Below are positions 30,061 to 41,833 of a stretch of DNA of 64,000 nucleotides, piece after piece; positions within the stretch are counted from its first letter, which is position 1; every line of letters starts with the position of its first letter. The stretch covers positions 10,230,001 to 10,294,000 of the forward strand of contig CM114275.1 of the NCBI GenBank assembly GCA_050084515.1, read 5' to 3'. The position numbers were made by a program, and so were the translations under genes. Source of the stretch: Blasia pusilla. Lineage: Eukaryota; Marchantiophyta; Marchantiopsida; Blasiales. Under the pieces are notes generated by a model. The model was not told the origin of the DNA, made no database searches, and was given only the letters and a program-made list of their open reading frames with translations.

Positions 30061-31600
30061 CTAAGACGGTGGTCAGATGTAACAAATGTGAATGTTCTTG
30101 GCAGCCGATCTGGGTATCAGTGGTCAGAATCAGTCACTGCGGAAGCGAGGGTCTTGTGTTAAACTTTTTTGGGCCTCCTACTGCTGCACAACTTTCCACA
30201 GAGTATGGAGCTGTCTTCTTCCAGTCTTCCTGTAGAGGTGAGACTTTGAATTGAAGGTCGCGCACGACATGTTTCGGCCGGGAGTTTACCCTCCAACGGT
30301 GGAACTAACCTAAATGGTAGAATGCGATATGTGGAAGATCCGGCAGCTCTAAGTGGATATCTTCGTCCATAAAGGTGGATCAAATCTGCGGGTCCAGGAT
30401 GTAGGACGTTGAGTGATTCAGCTTTTAGCATCCTACGTGTGTGCTGTTGCTCATTCCTGCCAAGTGCGATTTTGTAAGATTACAACTGAGATTTTGTACA
30501 CACCGGAGAAGGAGACTTTTGTCCAAATTTTGGTCGACTTAATCGAGCACTTTGTGTCAATTGTAGACCTATCACGTGATTGCAGTCATTGCTGCCTAAT
30601 TTATCAGACTTGGAGCATAAATTGTCTCTGCGGGTAGCGGCATAGTCCCGTCTTCGGTGATGCACGTCAAGTAACAATAAGAGCACTAATGGGATCCCAT
30701 CCATTCGGACGAAGTCTCGCTTTTCCGCCCCATGTGGGATGGGCAAGTGAGAATTCGTAACTACTGCCACTACCAAGTTCTAACGCTGAAGTCTGTCAGG
30801 TCCTTTCCACCAACGATCTGCAGGCGATAACTTGACACAATAATGTGGCGTCGCCATAAGGTGACGGGAGCAGGTTGTAGTCGATCTGGCGGGAAGTCAA
30901 CGACCTACCATTCAGCGAAATATAGCCGTTCTTGAACTTAGATGTCCATGTGATCAGCGTCGATGTCGGCAATGTGAGCGGGAGTGTAGCGTGCCGTAAC
31001 ATGGTCATCTCGTGTAGCTATGAAACTTCTCGTGAAGCTAAGGACACAACACGGTGCTATCCACCATTGGAAGTGGCGGGCACATGACAACTCAGCAACA
31101 GATTGCAGTGTGGATCCCCACACATTATACTCTAACGGCTCTGTACAGCCGGGAATATTTGCTGCCGTGCAACAATCATCTGAGCTCGATGCAATCTCCG
31201 GCCGGGCATAGATTTCTTCACTCGCATGCGAAAATTTCGTCCCAAAAATGCAGATTTCTCTTCCGTTTGACTCTTGTCATTCAATTTCTCTAAAAAATAA
31301 TTGTCTTAACGGGGTGAAGAGAGTGAAGTTATTAATGAGAGGCCTAACTAGTAATGTCTTATACGAGATCATTGTGGACATCTCTGCAGCAATATGGAAT
31401 TAATCCACGATGCATGGGTACTAAGATATCCATAAGAAGAATTTTTCCATATATCATATTGCGCGTGAAGAATTTTTTCATTTGAAAGGGCATCACTTCC
31501 TATTGTTATATTAATTGTGTTTTTTTTTCCTTCTCTCGACAATGCTACGTAAATTCACCATGAGAAAATAATGATGTAGGTAGGTAAATTCCTATATTTT
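30061..31600. other. no gene recognised
   Basis: This 1.5-kb stretch follows the ERMP1 3' end. Short open frames exist on both strands, but none shows family motifs. The ERMP1 polyadenylation site should lie in the first few hundred bases. Confidence 0.45.
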
Positions 31601-32470
31601 TCAAGGTTTTTTATTGACAGTCATGGCAAAAGCAAGACGAATAGGAAATTGAAATTTGCGTAAATCAAAAGATAAACCCGAGTCTAATGTACTCAATGGG
31701 ATTCGTGGAATAAAGACTCGATCTCCAGTGTTCTTGCATGTGATAATTTTGGTATCAATGACATGTTTCATGAATCCCCGGATCACCAATTGAGTTCCAT
31801 TGGCTTGTCCCTTTGAACTGTTCAAGTTTCGTAAATGACAAGTGCACCAATTTTCAAGCTTAAACAATATGGTGGTAAACCTAATGGTAAGCACGCATTT
31901 AAGAATTCTGTCGGATAGATATAACTCATTCCTTCATGCGGAACGGAATCAACACTAAGGTAAGTGCGTTCTTGCATAGAACAAACATATCTTAGAAGAT
32001 GATTATAGTTTTGATGCATAATATAATTCAAGTACTTTTGGTGAAGAAAATGACATGAAAATTATTTGAAAACCAACGTAACCTTTCCATAGAATTGAGA
32101 CATGACTTCTGCATTGATGTCTCCTAAACATCTTGATTTTTTAGTGTAAGAATTCTTGTATCTCTTAAAAAGTTGATGTCACAAAACTTTTCATAATCAT
32201 TTCCATAGATGATGTCAATAAGATCACTTATCTTCTTACTCTTGGTCATCATATTATTTGGCAAATGTATAAAATCCTCTCCCAATTGAGATTCCGAAGG
32301 TACATGACCCTCTCCAAGCTCCAATAATCAAGTTGCAAAAGCTTGTTGTTGTATACGCATGTTCACTTCCAAATTTTGAACTCTCATATTTGTTGTAAGC
32401 TTCATTATCCTCACATGAAACCATAAATATGACCTCTTTAATACAGATTGAGTAATTTTTGGACGGTCTC
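31601..32470 (-). pseudogene. Helitron-type PIF1-like helicase fragment
   Basis: Successive minus-strand frames give, in order, LKRSYLWFHVRIMKLTTNMR, WLLELGEGHVPSES, ISDLIDIIYGNDYEKF, RILTLKNQDV, NYIMHQNYNHLL, ERTYLSVDSVPHEGMSYIYP, TEFLNACLPLGLPP, QLVIRGFMKHVIDTKIITCK, DRVFIPRIPLS and FPIRLAFAMTVNK. This is the C-terminal half of the helicase domain of plant Helitrons, normally followed by SQGQT, where the frame ends here. The N-terminal Rep and Walker A parts are missing and several frame breaks are present. No Helitron termini were found. Confidence 0.85.
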
Positions 32471-32491
32471 CATGACGAAAATCCATGGGAT

Positions 32492-32587
32492 ATGGAGCCC
32501 ATATGAACAAGTCCTTCTATCGAACGGACGTAAATCCACAAACATGGACATTTCTACAGATGTGGACTTTGTCCATATGCAACCTTG
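32492..32587 (+). repeat. partial hAT MITE, third copy
   Basis: It matches the right-hand third of the MITE at 55447-55776: GGAGCCCATATGAACAAGTC through TCCATATGCAACCTTG, including the terminal repeat. The left part is missing. It abuts the helicase fragment. Confidence 0.7.
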
Positions 32588-33303
32588 AGTGTCACCATGT
32601 CCTTTTCACATTGTGCCCAATCCACCTTCCACATCCCCTTAATATCCATCAAGGTTTATGTCTCCATATCCACATTGTCATCCAACCTAGCAAATTTTGT
32701 GTGATAAATAATCTCTTCTAGCTCAAATCTTTCTTCCCTAGTTACCATGGAGAGTTATACTTTCATTTTGGGAATGAAGATAACTCTATGACAAGGCTAT
32801 GTTGAAATTTTTTTGCCTAGGCCTATGAGGGGAACCAAAAAAATGAAGTTCATCATTCAATGACATCAACATTGCACCTGCCGAGATGCATGTGATTAAT
32901 TAGGCTATCAAGCGCGCGGAAATATATGCCAAAAAGGTGATATAGTCTTCATGGCCAAGGTTTTCTACAAGTTGGAGATCTATGTGATAGTAATATATAT
33001 GGCCTTTTGAAGATAGTATGGATGCCAATAACATGCTTTACATGAGCCTGTCAAGTAGCAACCTTCTACGGCAATAGGTTTCAAGAAAATCATGCATTTG
33101 GGCCATTTTTTGGGCGTAAGGGCCCCTCCTTCAACTACGACAATTGTCTTCATCCAATCAAGAATATCATATTTTTGTGTGATCGGATTGAGAGATGTTG
33201 GTGCAAACATCAAAGAAGCGTAGTTGGCTGTGTTTTGTACTGCATTGTTCTATGTTGTGTATAGAGTGGCCACAACTAGTCGATAGGTTGAAATAAGATT
33301 ATA
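32588..33303. other. no gene recognised
   Basis: A 77-codon minus-strand frame at 32980-33213 (TSLNPITQKYDILDWMKTIV) looks protein-like but is not recognised. It may be a remnant of the same degraded unit as 33304-33828. Confidence 0.3.
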
Positions 33304-33828
33304 TCAGACTCTTTCACAAGACAATTCGCAAGTAAATTTGACTTGGGGTGAGTTCTCCCATGTTTCCCCTTGCTCTTCATCGCAACACTTTATCCATTTC
33401 TTGTTGTTGTCTTGCCATGATGGATTTGAATGCCCTCCATTGCTTGTATGCTCTGCCATTATAGCTCTTTGTCTTCTTTGGAGCTCATCTCTAGAATTTG
33501 ATTCATTCATAATCCTCTCCATCTCTCTCTTTTGTCTCTTATGCTTCTTAGACAAGTGTTGGAGCTTCCCCTTCAAAATGTTGAATTCAGCGTCCAAATT
33601 AAAAGTGCAATGGGAATTCTTCATTAAACTCTCCAACTGTGATAGAAGAGACATAACCTTGCTATTTTCTAGAGCACTCTTCTTGCAAAAGGTTTGAGGA
33701 ACAACGCCGCCATATACACGACGATTGGAATTCTCTCCAGGCCCATCAAAACTCATATTACAACCTACATTGAGGTCATTCAAAACACCTCTTATATCCT
33801 CAAAAGTCTTCTCCCCATCATCTCCCAA
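33304..33828 (-). CDS. hypothetical protein, coiled-coil, possibly a pseudogene fragment
   Basis: This is a 174-codon frame that I do not recognise. The N-terminus is acidic and may continue upstream (DDENENKG at about 33860). The middle has a charged helix rich in Lys, Arg and Glu (LKGKLQHLSKKHKRQKREME) that should form a coiled coil. The end has NNKKWIKCCDEEQGETWENS. Upstream minus-strand frames to about 34560 are broken by stops. The surroundings are transposon debris, so an orphan transposon ORF is the most likely source. Confidence 0.35.
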   Translation of the reverse strand: MGDDGEKTFEDIRGVLNDLNVGCNMSFDGPGENSNRRVYGGVVPQTFCKKSALENSKVMSLLSQLESLMKNSHCTFNLDAEFNILKGKLQHLSKKHKRQKREMERIMNESNSRDELQRRQRAIMAEHTSNGGHSNPSWQDNNKKWIKCCDEEQGETWENSPQVKFTCELSCERV

Positions 33829-35370
33829 GTGGGCTTGCCCTTTATTTTCATTTTCATCATCTATCTCCTATTTGATTGGTGGATTTCTTGTGTGTCCATT
33901 CAAAGAAGATAGTAGGCCTCTTAGGCTTATCGACAATCCACCATGCTGGTCTTGGGTTGATAACTCTTGTCAAGGTAGAACCGCTCCTTGCTATCGTCCA
34001 TCTGCCTGAGAAGATGATGGCTAAACTTCATGTTGTAGGTATAGGCCCCCATACTTCCAAAGTTTGGCGGGGTATGAACCCTTAGTCATTTTGATTGCAT
34101 TGGTGAGGACGTTTCATCTTGTGCTCTTGGTCTCTTATCTCTTCTCAAAGATCTGTCCTCCACATTATCATACTAAACTTCCATGCCCTTCGTAAACTTT
34201 GTGACTTTGAGCTTGAAAAATACCTTGTTCACTAACTTCCTCTTCTTTGCCAAGAGGTCTTTCATAACTTGCAAGGCCATTGAACAAGGCCCGATCCTTC
34301 TTCCACTCATCTTCTCCCACTTGCAAATTCTCCAATAGCACGATCCGTCCACTTGAGCCGCGAATTCTTGAACCCTACTTGAAGAATATCTAGGCTGACA
34401 ATGCTATCCAAGCTAGTGCGCCTTCAATTCATCTTTGGTGACAAATAGTGAGACCGTATTCTTGTTCACCTTTGCATGTGTCGGCTATCTCGATGTATCG
34501 TGGGGTTCTTCTCCTCCTCCGTCTCCCTCTATGTTGTGAGGACTACGGTCTTTATGAGGCACACACTCCATCTTCAACTTGTCTTCTACCAAAATCCAAA
34601 AGGAAAAGGTTGTTATGAAAATATTTCAATAATAATGATACGATGATACACAATGCATCCATGGATCGTACATTTGTGATCATTTATAATCATTTAGAGT
34701 CACGCATTTACAATTTTCAATCATGTCTTACATTTATTATGAAAAATATACAATCCTCAAATGGATTTATAGTCACACTATCATGTTACAAAAATCCCAT
34801 CTCCATACACTGAACGAGCATATATAGATGGTCTAAATCCTGAATCTATATCGTCTACAACTAATATTTTTTGCTCTTATATATGCAAGAAGATACTCTA
34901 AGCTTTTGCGATCCGAGGGGTTTGGAGCTAATGCCCACTTTTAAATCCTTTCCAAATAAGTCAATCAAATATTTTAGTAGGCATCCCTGACAACAAGGTT
35001 GAATGTCAAATAGTTCAAAATTTTCACAATCATTCCTAGGGCATAGATTTCTATGGCTATGCTAAAAGGAAGATTCTAAGGCCTTGCTGTCAACTCCGTT
35101 GATTTCTGGCCAACATGGTTTTCTTGTTCATGGGACCACCATGTTTGAGATGAGATTGAGCACTCATCACTTCATAAAAAAATCTCCCATCTCCAACCCC
35201 AATGTATGGTTCAAATTTGCATCTAAAATTGAGATAAATGTTCCTAGCATGAAGGTCGGTATGAAAAATTGCACGCTTATGGATAGTCTCATGGTTACAA
35301 GGAGGCCAACTACAAGCTTGATGATATTTGATGCCATCGCATGAAATTTGATCTTTTGCAACTCTCCTAA
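33829..35370. other. degraded sequence, no gene assigned
   Basis: Short protein-like minus-strand pieces at 34080-34560 and a plus-strand frame at 35084-35344 are present, but none has a recognisable motif. The segment 34600-34900 is AT-rich and featureless. Confidence 0.35.
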
Positions 35371-35378
35371 ACTACATC

Positions 35379-35984
35379 TTGGAATTGCAAAGATTGTCAA
35401 CGAGATTTTCAAAGGCATGGAACTGGGAAGTCAATGCCAAAGAGGCCAAGAGGTTAGGTGTATTTTACGCCCTACAAGGTGTTTACTTGGAGAGAGTGTA
35501 TATCAATAGCGAAGTAAACAAGAAGGAGAAGCCCATCATTCCAAAGACAACTCTACTAGAAAGATTTTGTGTAGAGATAAAAAATGCTCAACATCTTTTT
35601 AAGGGACGTAATATTCTCATGGGGAAGACATTGGTTGTTCCGCGTAGATGTATGTGGAATTTTTAGAAGGATGTAGTAGTAGGACATGATCCTAAGGATA
35701 CTTTGGGCCCAAGTCTACATGGAACTGTGCATCTTTGTAAAAATAAACCAAATCCTTGGCCTAAGTCAAGATATTTACTATTGCATGAAGGTGTTTGAGG
35801 AAACATCTAGATTGTATTCAAGACTATCAATGATGTGCAAGGAATGTTTGCAACTATTTTACATCAAGGGATGCTTCCCACGGTGGGAAGGTTGATTGAA
35901 GATTCACCATGTGCCATCTATCCGTGCGGGAATGGTAGGCATCTTGAAAATTGGATACGAGCATGCCATACTTTGAAGAGTTTG
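35379..35984 (+). other. unrecognised open segments
   Basis: Frames at 35379-35666 (RLGVFYALQGVYLERVYINS) and 35686-35895 are open but of unknown nature. Stops separate them. They lie directly before the satellite and may be transposon remnants. Confidence 0.2.
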
Positions 35985-36870
35985 GAACTCTCATTCCAAA
36001 TGACTCAAAATTTTCTAGTGGAATGAGCTATTCCGGCTCCAAAAAATTTCCTATCGCTAGAATCGAATTTTAACATCCAATTCCAAAGTGTTTGAAATTC
36101 CTATTTCAAATCAGCCTAAAGTTGCTAGCAGAATGAGTTATTCCCATTGCATAAAACCTCCCACCACATGAATTGGATCTTAAGAGCCAATTGCAAAGCA
36201 GTCAAAACTATAGCTCCAAATGAGCTCATCACTTTCATGTCCTCTAAGTACTTGGATTGAACCCCCTCGCGCGCGGTAGCCTTAAAGATTCCAGCGGAAT
36301 AAGTTCTTCCGGCAAAGCTACTACCGCCAAAATGGTATCTTAAAATTTTTTCCAAAGCATCTGAAACTCATGTTCTAAATGAGATCGGATCCCTCGCATG
36401 TCCTCTAGGTATTTGGATTGTCCCTCTTGCGGTAATTCCAACGTTTCAAGCGGAATGAATTGTTCGGGCTTCGAAAAAGCTCCTAGCGCCAAAATCGGAT
36501 CTTAAGAGCCAATTCCAAGCATTCATAATTGCAGTTCCAAATGAGCTTGGCCCCTTGCATGTCCTTCAAGTATTTTCCAATGGATTGAACCCCCTTGCCA
36601 TAACGCTAAAGATACCAAGGGAATGAGGTGTTCTTGCTTCGGAAAAGTTGATATTGCCAATTGGATCTTAAAAGCCAATTCTAATGCATTCAAAACTCTA
36701 GTTCCAAATTAGCTCACACCCTTACCTCAACCTCCCCCCCCTCCCTATCCTCAAAGAATCTAGAAGGTCCTCTTGGAAGTAGACCTACTATTGCATGCGG
36801 AAGGAGTTGTTCGGGCCTTGGAAAAGCACCTACCGCCAATTCAAGGGCTATCTGGAACTCTAGTTCCAAA
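35985..36870. repeat. degenerate tandem satellite, unit about 110-180 bp
   Basis: The anchor motif GAATGAGNTGTTCCGGCTTC recurs at about 36021, 36131, 36297, 36453, 36621 and 36800. Each copy is followed by a CCGCCAAAATCGGATCTTAA block, AGAGCCAATTCCAAAGCATT, AACTCTAGTTCCAAATGAGC and, in longer copies, CATGTCCTCTAAGTATTTGG. Divergence between copies is high, so the array is old. Confidence 0.8.
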
Positions 36871-37175
36871 TCTGAGATATTACAAATCGGTATGACACTA
36901 TATCCATTTAACAAAATTCTCGGAATCAAATCCAATATTGCTTCACATTTTTAGCTTCCATCCTCTATAATATGTTACAAGTCGCGCTATATATTTGTAC
37001 AAATACACCAAAGAATTAAAAACTCTACTTTTTCCTACTTTTGGATCTCTGGAATTGCAAGAGGGTCTTATCCGTTACTATATTTGTAACCTACTCTAGC
37101 TCAACCTCTCAAACATACTGATTTTAATCCTTACATGTACCTAGTCCAACTAAATCTTCCTTCTCTCGGTTTCAA

Positions 37176-37870
37176 CTAAATCCACGTGAAATCCACTTGG
37201 AGATATTCCTTTATGGTCTTGTACATCATATGGAACTTATCACTATTGGATTTTTTATACTGCTTGTTCAAACTATTCAGCTTCACGTCCCATTTATTGG
37301 CCTTTTTGCCGATGTATCCGTACAAATACTCCTTCAAGTCGTGTAGATGATGGTCCTCCAAGAAATAGTGGGCAACTTCTTTCTCGATCAACTTCAAACA
37401 CTCTTCCTTTTGACATTGGAAACTATTTCCTTTGATGTAAGAATCGAAGGCGTTGTTAACCAAAGCAATCCTTTTGAGTCGAAGGAGATTTGAAATTTCT
37501 TGTTACAATCTGGATCCATATGTGCATCAAGGGTATCTAAGATGATCAATGCTTGTGCTGTAACCCTTAGCAAAAAATGGTGCCCATGCATGGTGACTAT
37601 ATACACTTTTTATGATCCCTAGTATTATACCGCTTCATTCCACACGGTGTCGATGTCCTCCTCTAACAAGGCACCAAAAGGGAATGCTTCATAAATGTAG
37701 GGAAGTGTAAAATAGCCCACAAAGATATTGCCTTCATGGATGGAAGCGTGGAATGAAGGTCCCCCTTTCTTCCTCAACCCTACTACGGCTTCCAAGTCTA
37801 AGAAACTGCTTGCACCGACAACTTGCTGGAAGTTAGGCTTCTTCGACCACTTCCTGTATAAAGCGAGCTT
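37176..37870 (-). pseudogene. unrecognised plant gene remnant
   Basis: Minus-strand frames run almost continuously: FLDLEAVVGLRKKGGPSFHA, GNIFVGYFTLPYIYEAFPFG, then DIDTVWNEA, KVYIVTMHGHHFLLRVTAQA and IILDTLDAHMDPDCNKKFQI (37394-37606), and finally FQCQKEECLKLIEKEVAHYF with LHDLKEYLYGYI (37176-37463). Stops fall near 37625 and a frame change near 37450. The blocks faintly resemble the C-terminal part of plant C2-NT domain proteins (a VYIV.....FFVLKV..... IIDTLG block). That is a memory-based hint with low certainty. Confidence 0.4.
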
Positions 37871-38201
37871 CTCACTTCATGATGTTGTCGAGAACTGTAG
37901 TAGGATTTCCAACATCCACTTGGAAATTAAGAAGGCGTTCATGTTGCATGCTAGATTGGCGTGTCAAATTGAGTTTTGGTCGGCGCTACCAAAGGAGACC
38001 TCTTTGCTAATATCCAATCTCGGGCTTGGCTTGGATAGTCTCCGAGTCAAGAGTCCAGATATATTGTTGTATGCAACAGAATCTTTAGCTTTTCCTAGAT
38101 TATATAGAAAAGATGTTTACTATTACCGTCGATTGTAGATGGCTTCGGAAAGCCAATCCGCCTTGTACTAATGAGATGATTAACACTCATCCCATAGAGG
38201 T

Positions 38202-38600
38202 ATTGGATTCTCAACATCCACTCCTCTGAGCACCATTGATTTGATCGGCCCCCTTGTATGAGGAGAAGCCTAGATCGATGGTTCCGACTTAGACGTCGAA
38301 GGAGTCATAGTAATATGACGTAGGTGGTTTACGGAGTAGCGTTACTAGGTTTATCTAACCCTATATTAACCCAAAATTTTTCTATTAATAGAAACGAAGA
38401 AAAATAGGTAAAAACCCTAGTTTTCCCGAGTAGTCAAATAGTCGGGAGCGGCAGCGGTAGCGCATTCTCGTATGTCGAGTTATCTCCCAGTTCAGGTTCC
38501 ATCGAAGCTCTTCTGTGAGCGCACGGACGGACTAGGCCACTTTGTATCTCTAAGTTTTTGTAAAGATTTTAGTGATTTAGTCACTTTCTATTTTCTCACA
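38202..38600 (+). repeat. element 4 5' LTR
   Basis: It starts TATTGGATTCTC and ends TTTTCTCACA against the PBS. It should contain the promoter, but I did not assign a TATA box with confidence. Confidence 0.92.
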
Positions 38601-38612
38601 TGGTATCAGAGC
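38601..38612 (+). other. element 4 primer-binding site
   Basis: TGGTATCAGAGC directly follows the LTR. It is complementary to the 3' end of initiator tRNA-Met, the usual plant Copia primer. Confidence 0.92.
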
Positions 38613-38673
38613 AGTAGGTTTTTCCAGTATTTTGTATCTGGCGATGTAGTGTGTTTGCACAAAATCTTGAGAG

Positions 38674-39504
38674 ATGGCTACTTCTTCGTCAGTTCGTGCT
38701 CGCCCTCCTCCGCTGGGTGAAGGGAAGTTAGATGGGTCTAACTATACGTTGTGGAAGTTCAAAATGAGAACTGTTCTCGAATCATTTGAGATCTGGGAAA
38801 CGGCCCACGAGGGTCGATTCAAATCCACAAGCTAGTTTGAGTTCTGCAAGTTCATCTTCATCTGGGGATATCGATCCTGTTGTATTATTGGCATGGAGAC
38901 GCAGAAACGCTGATGCTCTATATGCGATTGTCACGAATGTAACTGATTCTGTCATGACTCTCATTCAACATACAACCACTGCTGCTGAGGCGTGGAACAT
39001 TTTGAAGAATCAGTATGAAACGAGGAATGAGACTCGGATTCAGAATTTGGAGAATCACTACGTCAGAAATTTTCAGAAGGAGAAAGCGCGGAGCAATTTT
39101 TGACAAGGATCAAGAATCTTCAAGATCAGATGGCGTCCGTGGGAATTTCAAAGTCTAGCGAAGATTTGGCACGCGAGTGCATAAGGATTTTGCCTCCAAG
39201 GTATGACAGTTTGGTCACTGCACTGAATACTCAAGTAAGACCCACGCCGCTTACTTTTGAACAATTTAGTGCAATGTTGGTAGAAGAGGAAATGTGCTTC
39301 AAAGCAAGAGAGGGAAGTGACGCGACATTTCCGCCAACGTCTGAGAGAGGTAGAAATCAGGATTACGATTCGAATGTCAAGAAGAAATTTCCAAGAAAAG
39401 CCTTCAAATGCTTTTATTGTGGTAAGCTAGGTCATCTTATCAAAGATTGTAGGAAGAGAAGTCAGGATGAGAAGAACGGTTGTTTAAGACCTAAGAAGGA
39501 GTGA
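38674..39504 (+). pseudogene. element 4 gag
   Basis: The ATG at 38674 opens MATSSSVRARPPPLGEGKLD with GSNYTLWKFKMRTVLE, typical of Copia gag. A stop near 38833 is bypassed in the next frame (38786-39103: LLAWRRRNADALYAIVTNVT, AAEAWNILKNQYETRNE). 39100-39504 continues to the zinc knuckle CFYCGKLGHLIKDC. Two frame breaks disable the gene. Confidence 0.88.
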
Positions 39505-39589
39505 AAGTTCAGAGAAGGCGAGAGAACATGAAGTAGATGCTTGGGTAGCAATAGAAGAGTTACGCACACAGGGCGAGAACATACCACTA

Positions 39590-40600
39590 AGACAAAGAGT
39601 GAAGATGCATGGGTGCTCGATAGTGGAGCATCTAGGCATATGACCAATCATAAGGATTGGTATAGCTCCTTCTGACCTCTACGAGAGCCCATCGTTATTC
39701 TTGTTGGGAATAATGCAAAGTGCCATGTAGAAGGGAAAGGCAAAATTTCTTTAGTCTCACAAAAGGAGATGAAAAGAAGTTAAGCGATGTATTGTATGCG
39801 CACGAGTTGAAGCGAAATTTGATTTGATGGCGGTATTATGTGATCGTGACCTAGAAGTTCGTTTCAAGAAAATGGAGCGATCATTGAGGATGCCAATGGG
39901 AAAGTAGTGGGTGAAGGTATATGGCGTGGAAATATCTACGAGTTGTATGCTTTCACGACAAGTGTAGGTCTGAGATCTTAGTAGCGATAAGTTGTGGCAT
40001 GAAAGATTTGGTCACCTAAGCTTTCCCTTACTAAGTCAGATGCAGAAATCTGGCATGGTTGCTGATTTACCAACAATTTCTGGAGTGTCGGATACTTGTG
40101 AAGCTTGTATGATGGGCAAGCAACACCGACAACCATTTCCACAAGAGTCCAGCAATAGGGCAAAGGCTCCTCTAGAGTTGATACATGCTGACCTCTGTGG
40201 TAAAATGAGAACGGTGGCATTAGGTGGTTCTTCCTACTTCTTTTTAGTTGTCGACGATTATAGTTGGAAGATGTGGGTGTATTTCCTTCGTGATAAGGCA
40301 AGTGCTTTTGGAAAATTTAAAGTATGGCACAAGCTGGTTGAGAATGAGACAGGAAAGAAGGTACAAAAGCTTCGCACCGATCGAGGAGGAGAATTCTTAT
40401 CAACAGAATTCAACAAATATTTGGGAGAGCATGGAATCAAGCGACAGTTAACCACGGCACATACACCACAACAAAATGGAGTTGTTGAGCGTCGAAATAA
40501 ATGATGGTGGAGATGGCAAGATGTATGATGAAAGCAAGAGGTTTGTGAAGGCTTTTGTGAAGTCGCATTATCTTGCCGTATACATTCTAAATAGAAGTGC
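39590..40600 (+). pseudogene. element 4 protease and integrase
   Basis: The protease site WVLDSGASRHMTN is at about 39608-39648. After broken frames, 39992-40504 encodes the integrase: LWHERFGHLSFPLLSQM, CEACMMGKQ, IHADLCGKM, KLRTDRGGEF and TPQQNGVVERRNK, which keeps the three catalytic acids. A stop follows and the C-terminus continues in another frame at 40530-40820. Confidence 0.88.
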
Positions 40601-41833
40601 TACAAAGTCAGTGCAAGGCATGACTCCTCATCAATCATACTCAGGTAAGGTACCATCAGTCCAACATTTCAGGACTTTTGGTAGTGAGTGTTTTGTACAT
40701 GTTCTGAAGCATCGAGGACCAAGTTGGAGTCCAAGAGCGGGAAGTGCATCTTTATGGGATCTGATGATGAGTCTAAAGCTTATCGCCTTTGGTGTCCTAA
40801 GGAAAAGAAGATGCTTGTGAGTCGTGGCGTGGTGTTCCAGAAGACCTCGTCAAGTGGCGGATATCGTGGTCCGTCCACATTATCATCAAACGAAGAGATA
40901 ACCCACCAGAGCACACCACAGATGTTTACACCAGATCATCAAGAAGAAGATTTTGGTGATGATTACAAAGAGCAACCTGCTCTTCCACTACGGTCGTCAT
41001 ACCTAAGTGGATAAAGCGGCTCTTGGATGGTAAGGATCCACCAAAGAATCGATGAAGTTGTTACACATCCAAGGAGATCCAAGAGACTAGAGGAGCAGAA
41101 TAGAGCTTCCGCACATCTCGTCAACATGGCCCTGATGACAGAGGTCTTGAAGGTGGAAGAGCCATCATGCTTGGATGAGGCCCTGGCTCATCCTCAATGG
41201 AGAGAGGCCATGCAAACGGAGATGGACGCTATTCAGAGGAATGAAACTTGGACTTTGGTTGAAAAGCCAGAGGACAGGAAGATAATACGCACCAAGTGGG
41301 TGTACGAGACCAAGTACAAGTCGGACGGTACATTGGATAAATTCAAAGCGAGGTTGGTCGCACAAGGATGCTCACAAATCGAAGGCTTTGACTACTATGA
41401 GACTTTTGCTCCCATTGCAAGGATGACAACCATTCGAATTGTTCTAGCGGTTGTAGGAACAAGACCTTGGCCTGTATACCAATACGATGTGAAGTCTGCT
41501 TTTCTGAACGGGAGTCTCAAGGAGGAGGTATATGTTTCTCAACCACCAGGTTTTGAGACACCCGGATCAAAAGAGAAAGTTTGTTTACTTCATCGAGCAT
41601 TGTATGGGTTGAAGCAAGCCCCAAGGGTATGGTATCAACGAATAGATATATTCTTTCGAGAGAAGGGTCTCATAAAGAGTCCTTCAGAAGCAAATTTGTA
41701 TGTGTTTTGCGAAGATGGGATGTATATGTTGATAGTCTTGTATGTGGATGATCTGATCATCACAGGAGACCCTGATAAGAAAATAGAGGAAATGAAGGAG
41801 TGTTGGAATCTGAGTTTGAAATATCAGATTTAG
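40601..41833 (+). pseudogene. element 4 integrase end and reverse transcriptase
   Basis: 40688-41014 gives GKCIFMGSDDESKAYRLWCP of the integrase C-terminus. 41027-41833 gives [73 protein letters not shown] and [13 protein letters not shown] with an intact YVDD box. A stop follows LKYQI. Confidence 0.9.

Noticed and set aside
37728-38138. 136-codon plus-strand frame
   Set aside because: The opposite strand reads as better ordered protein continuous with 37176-37606, so this is probably its shadow.
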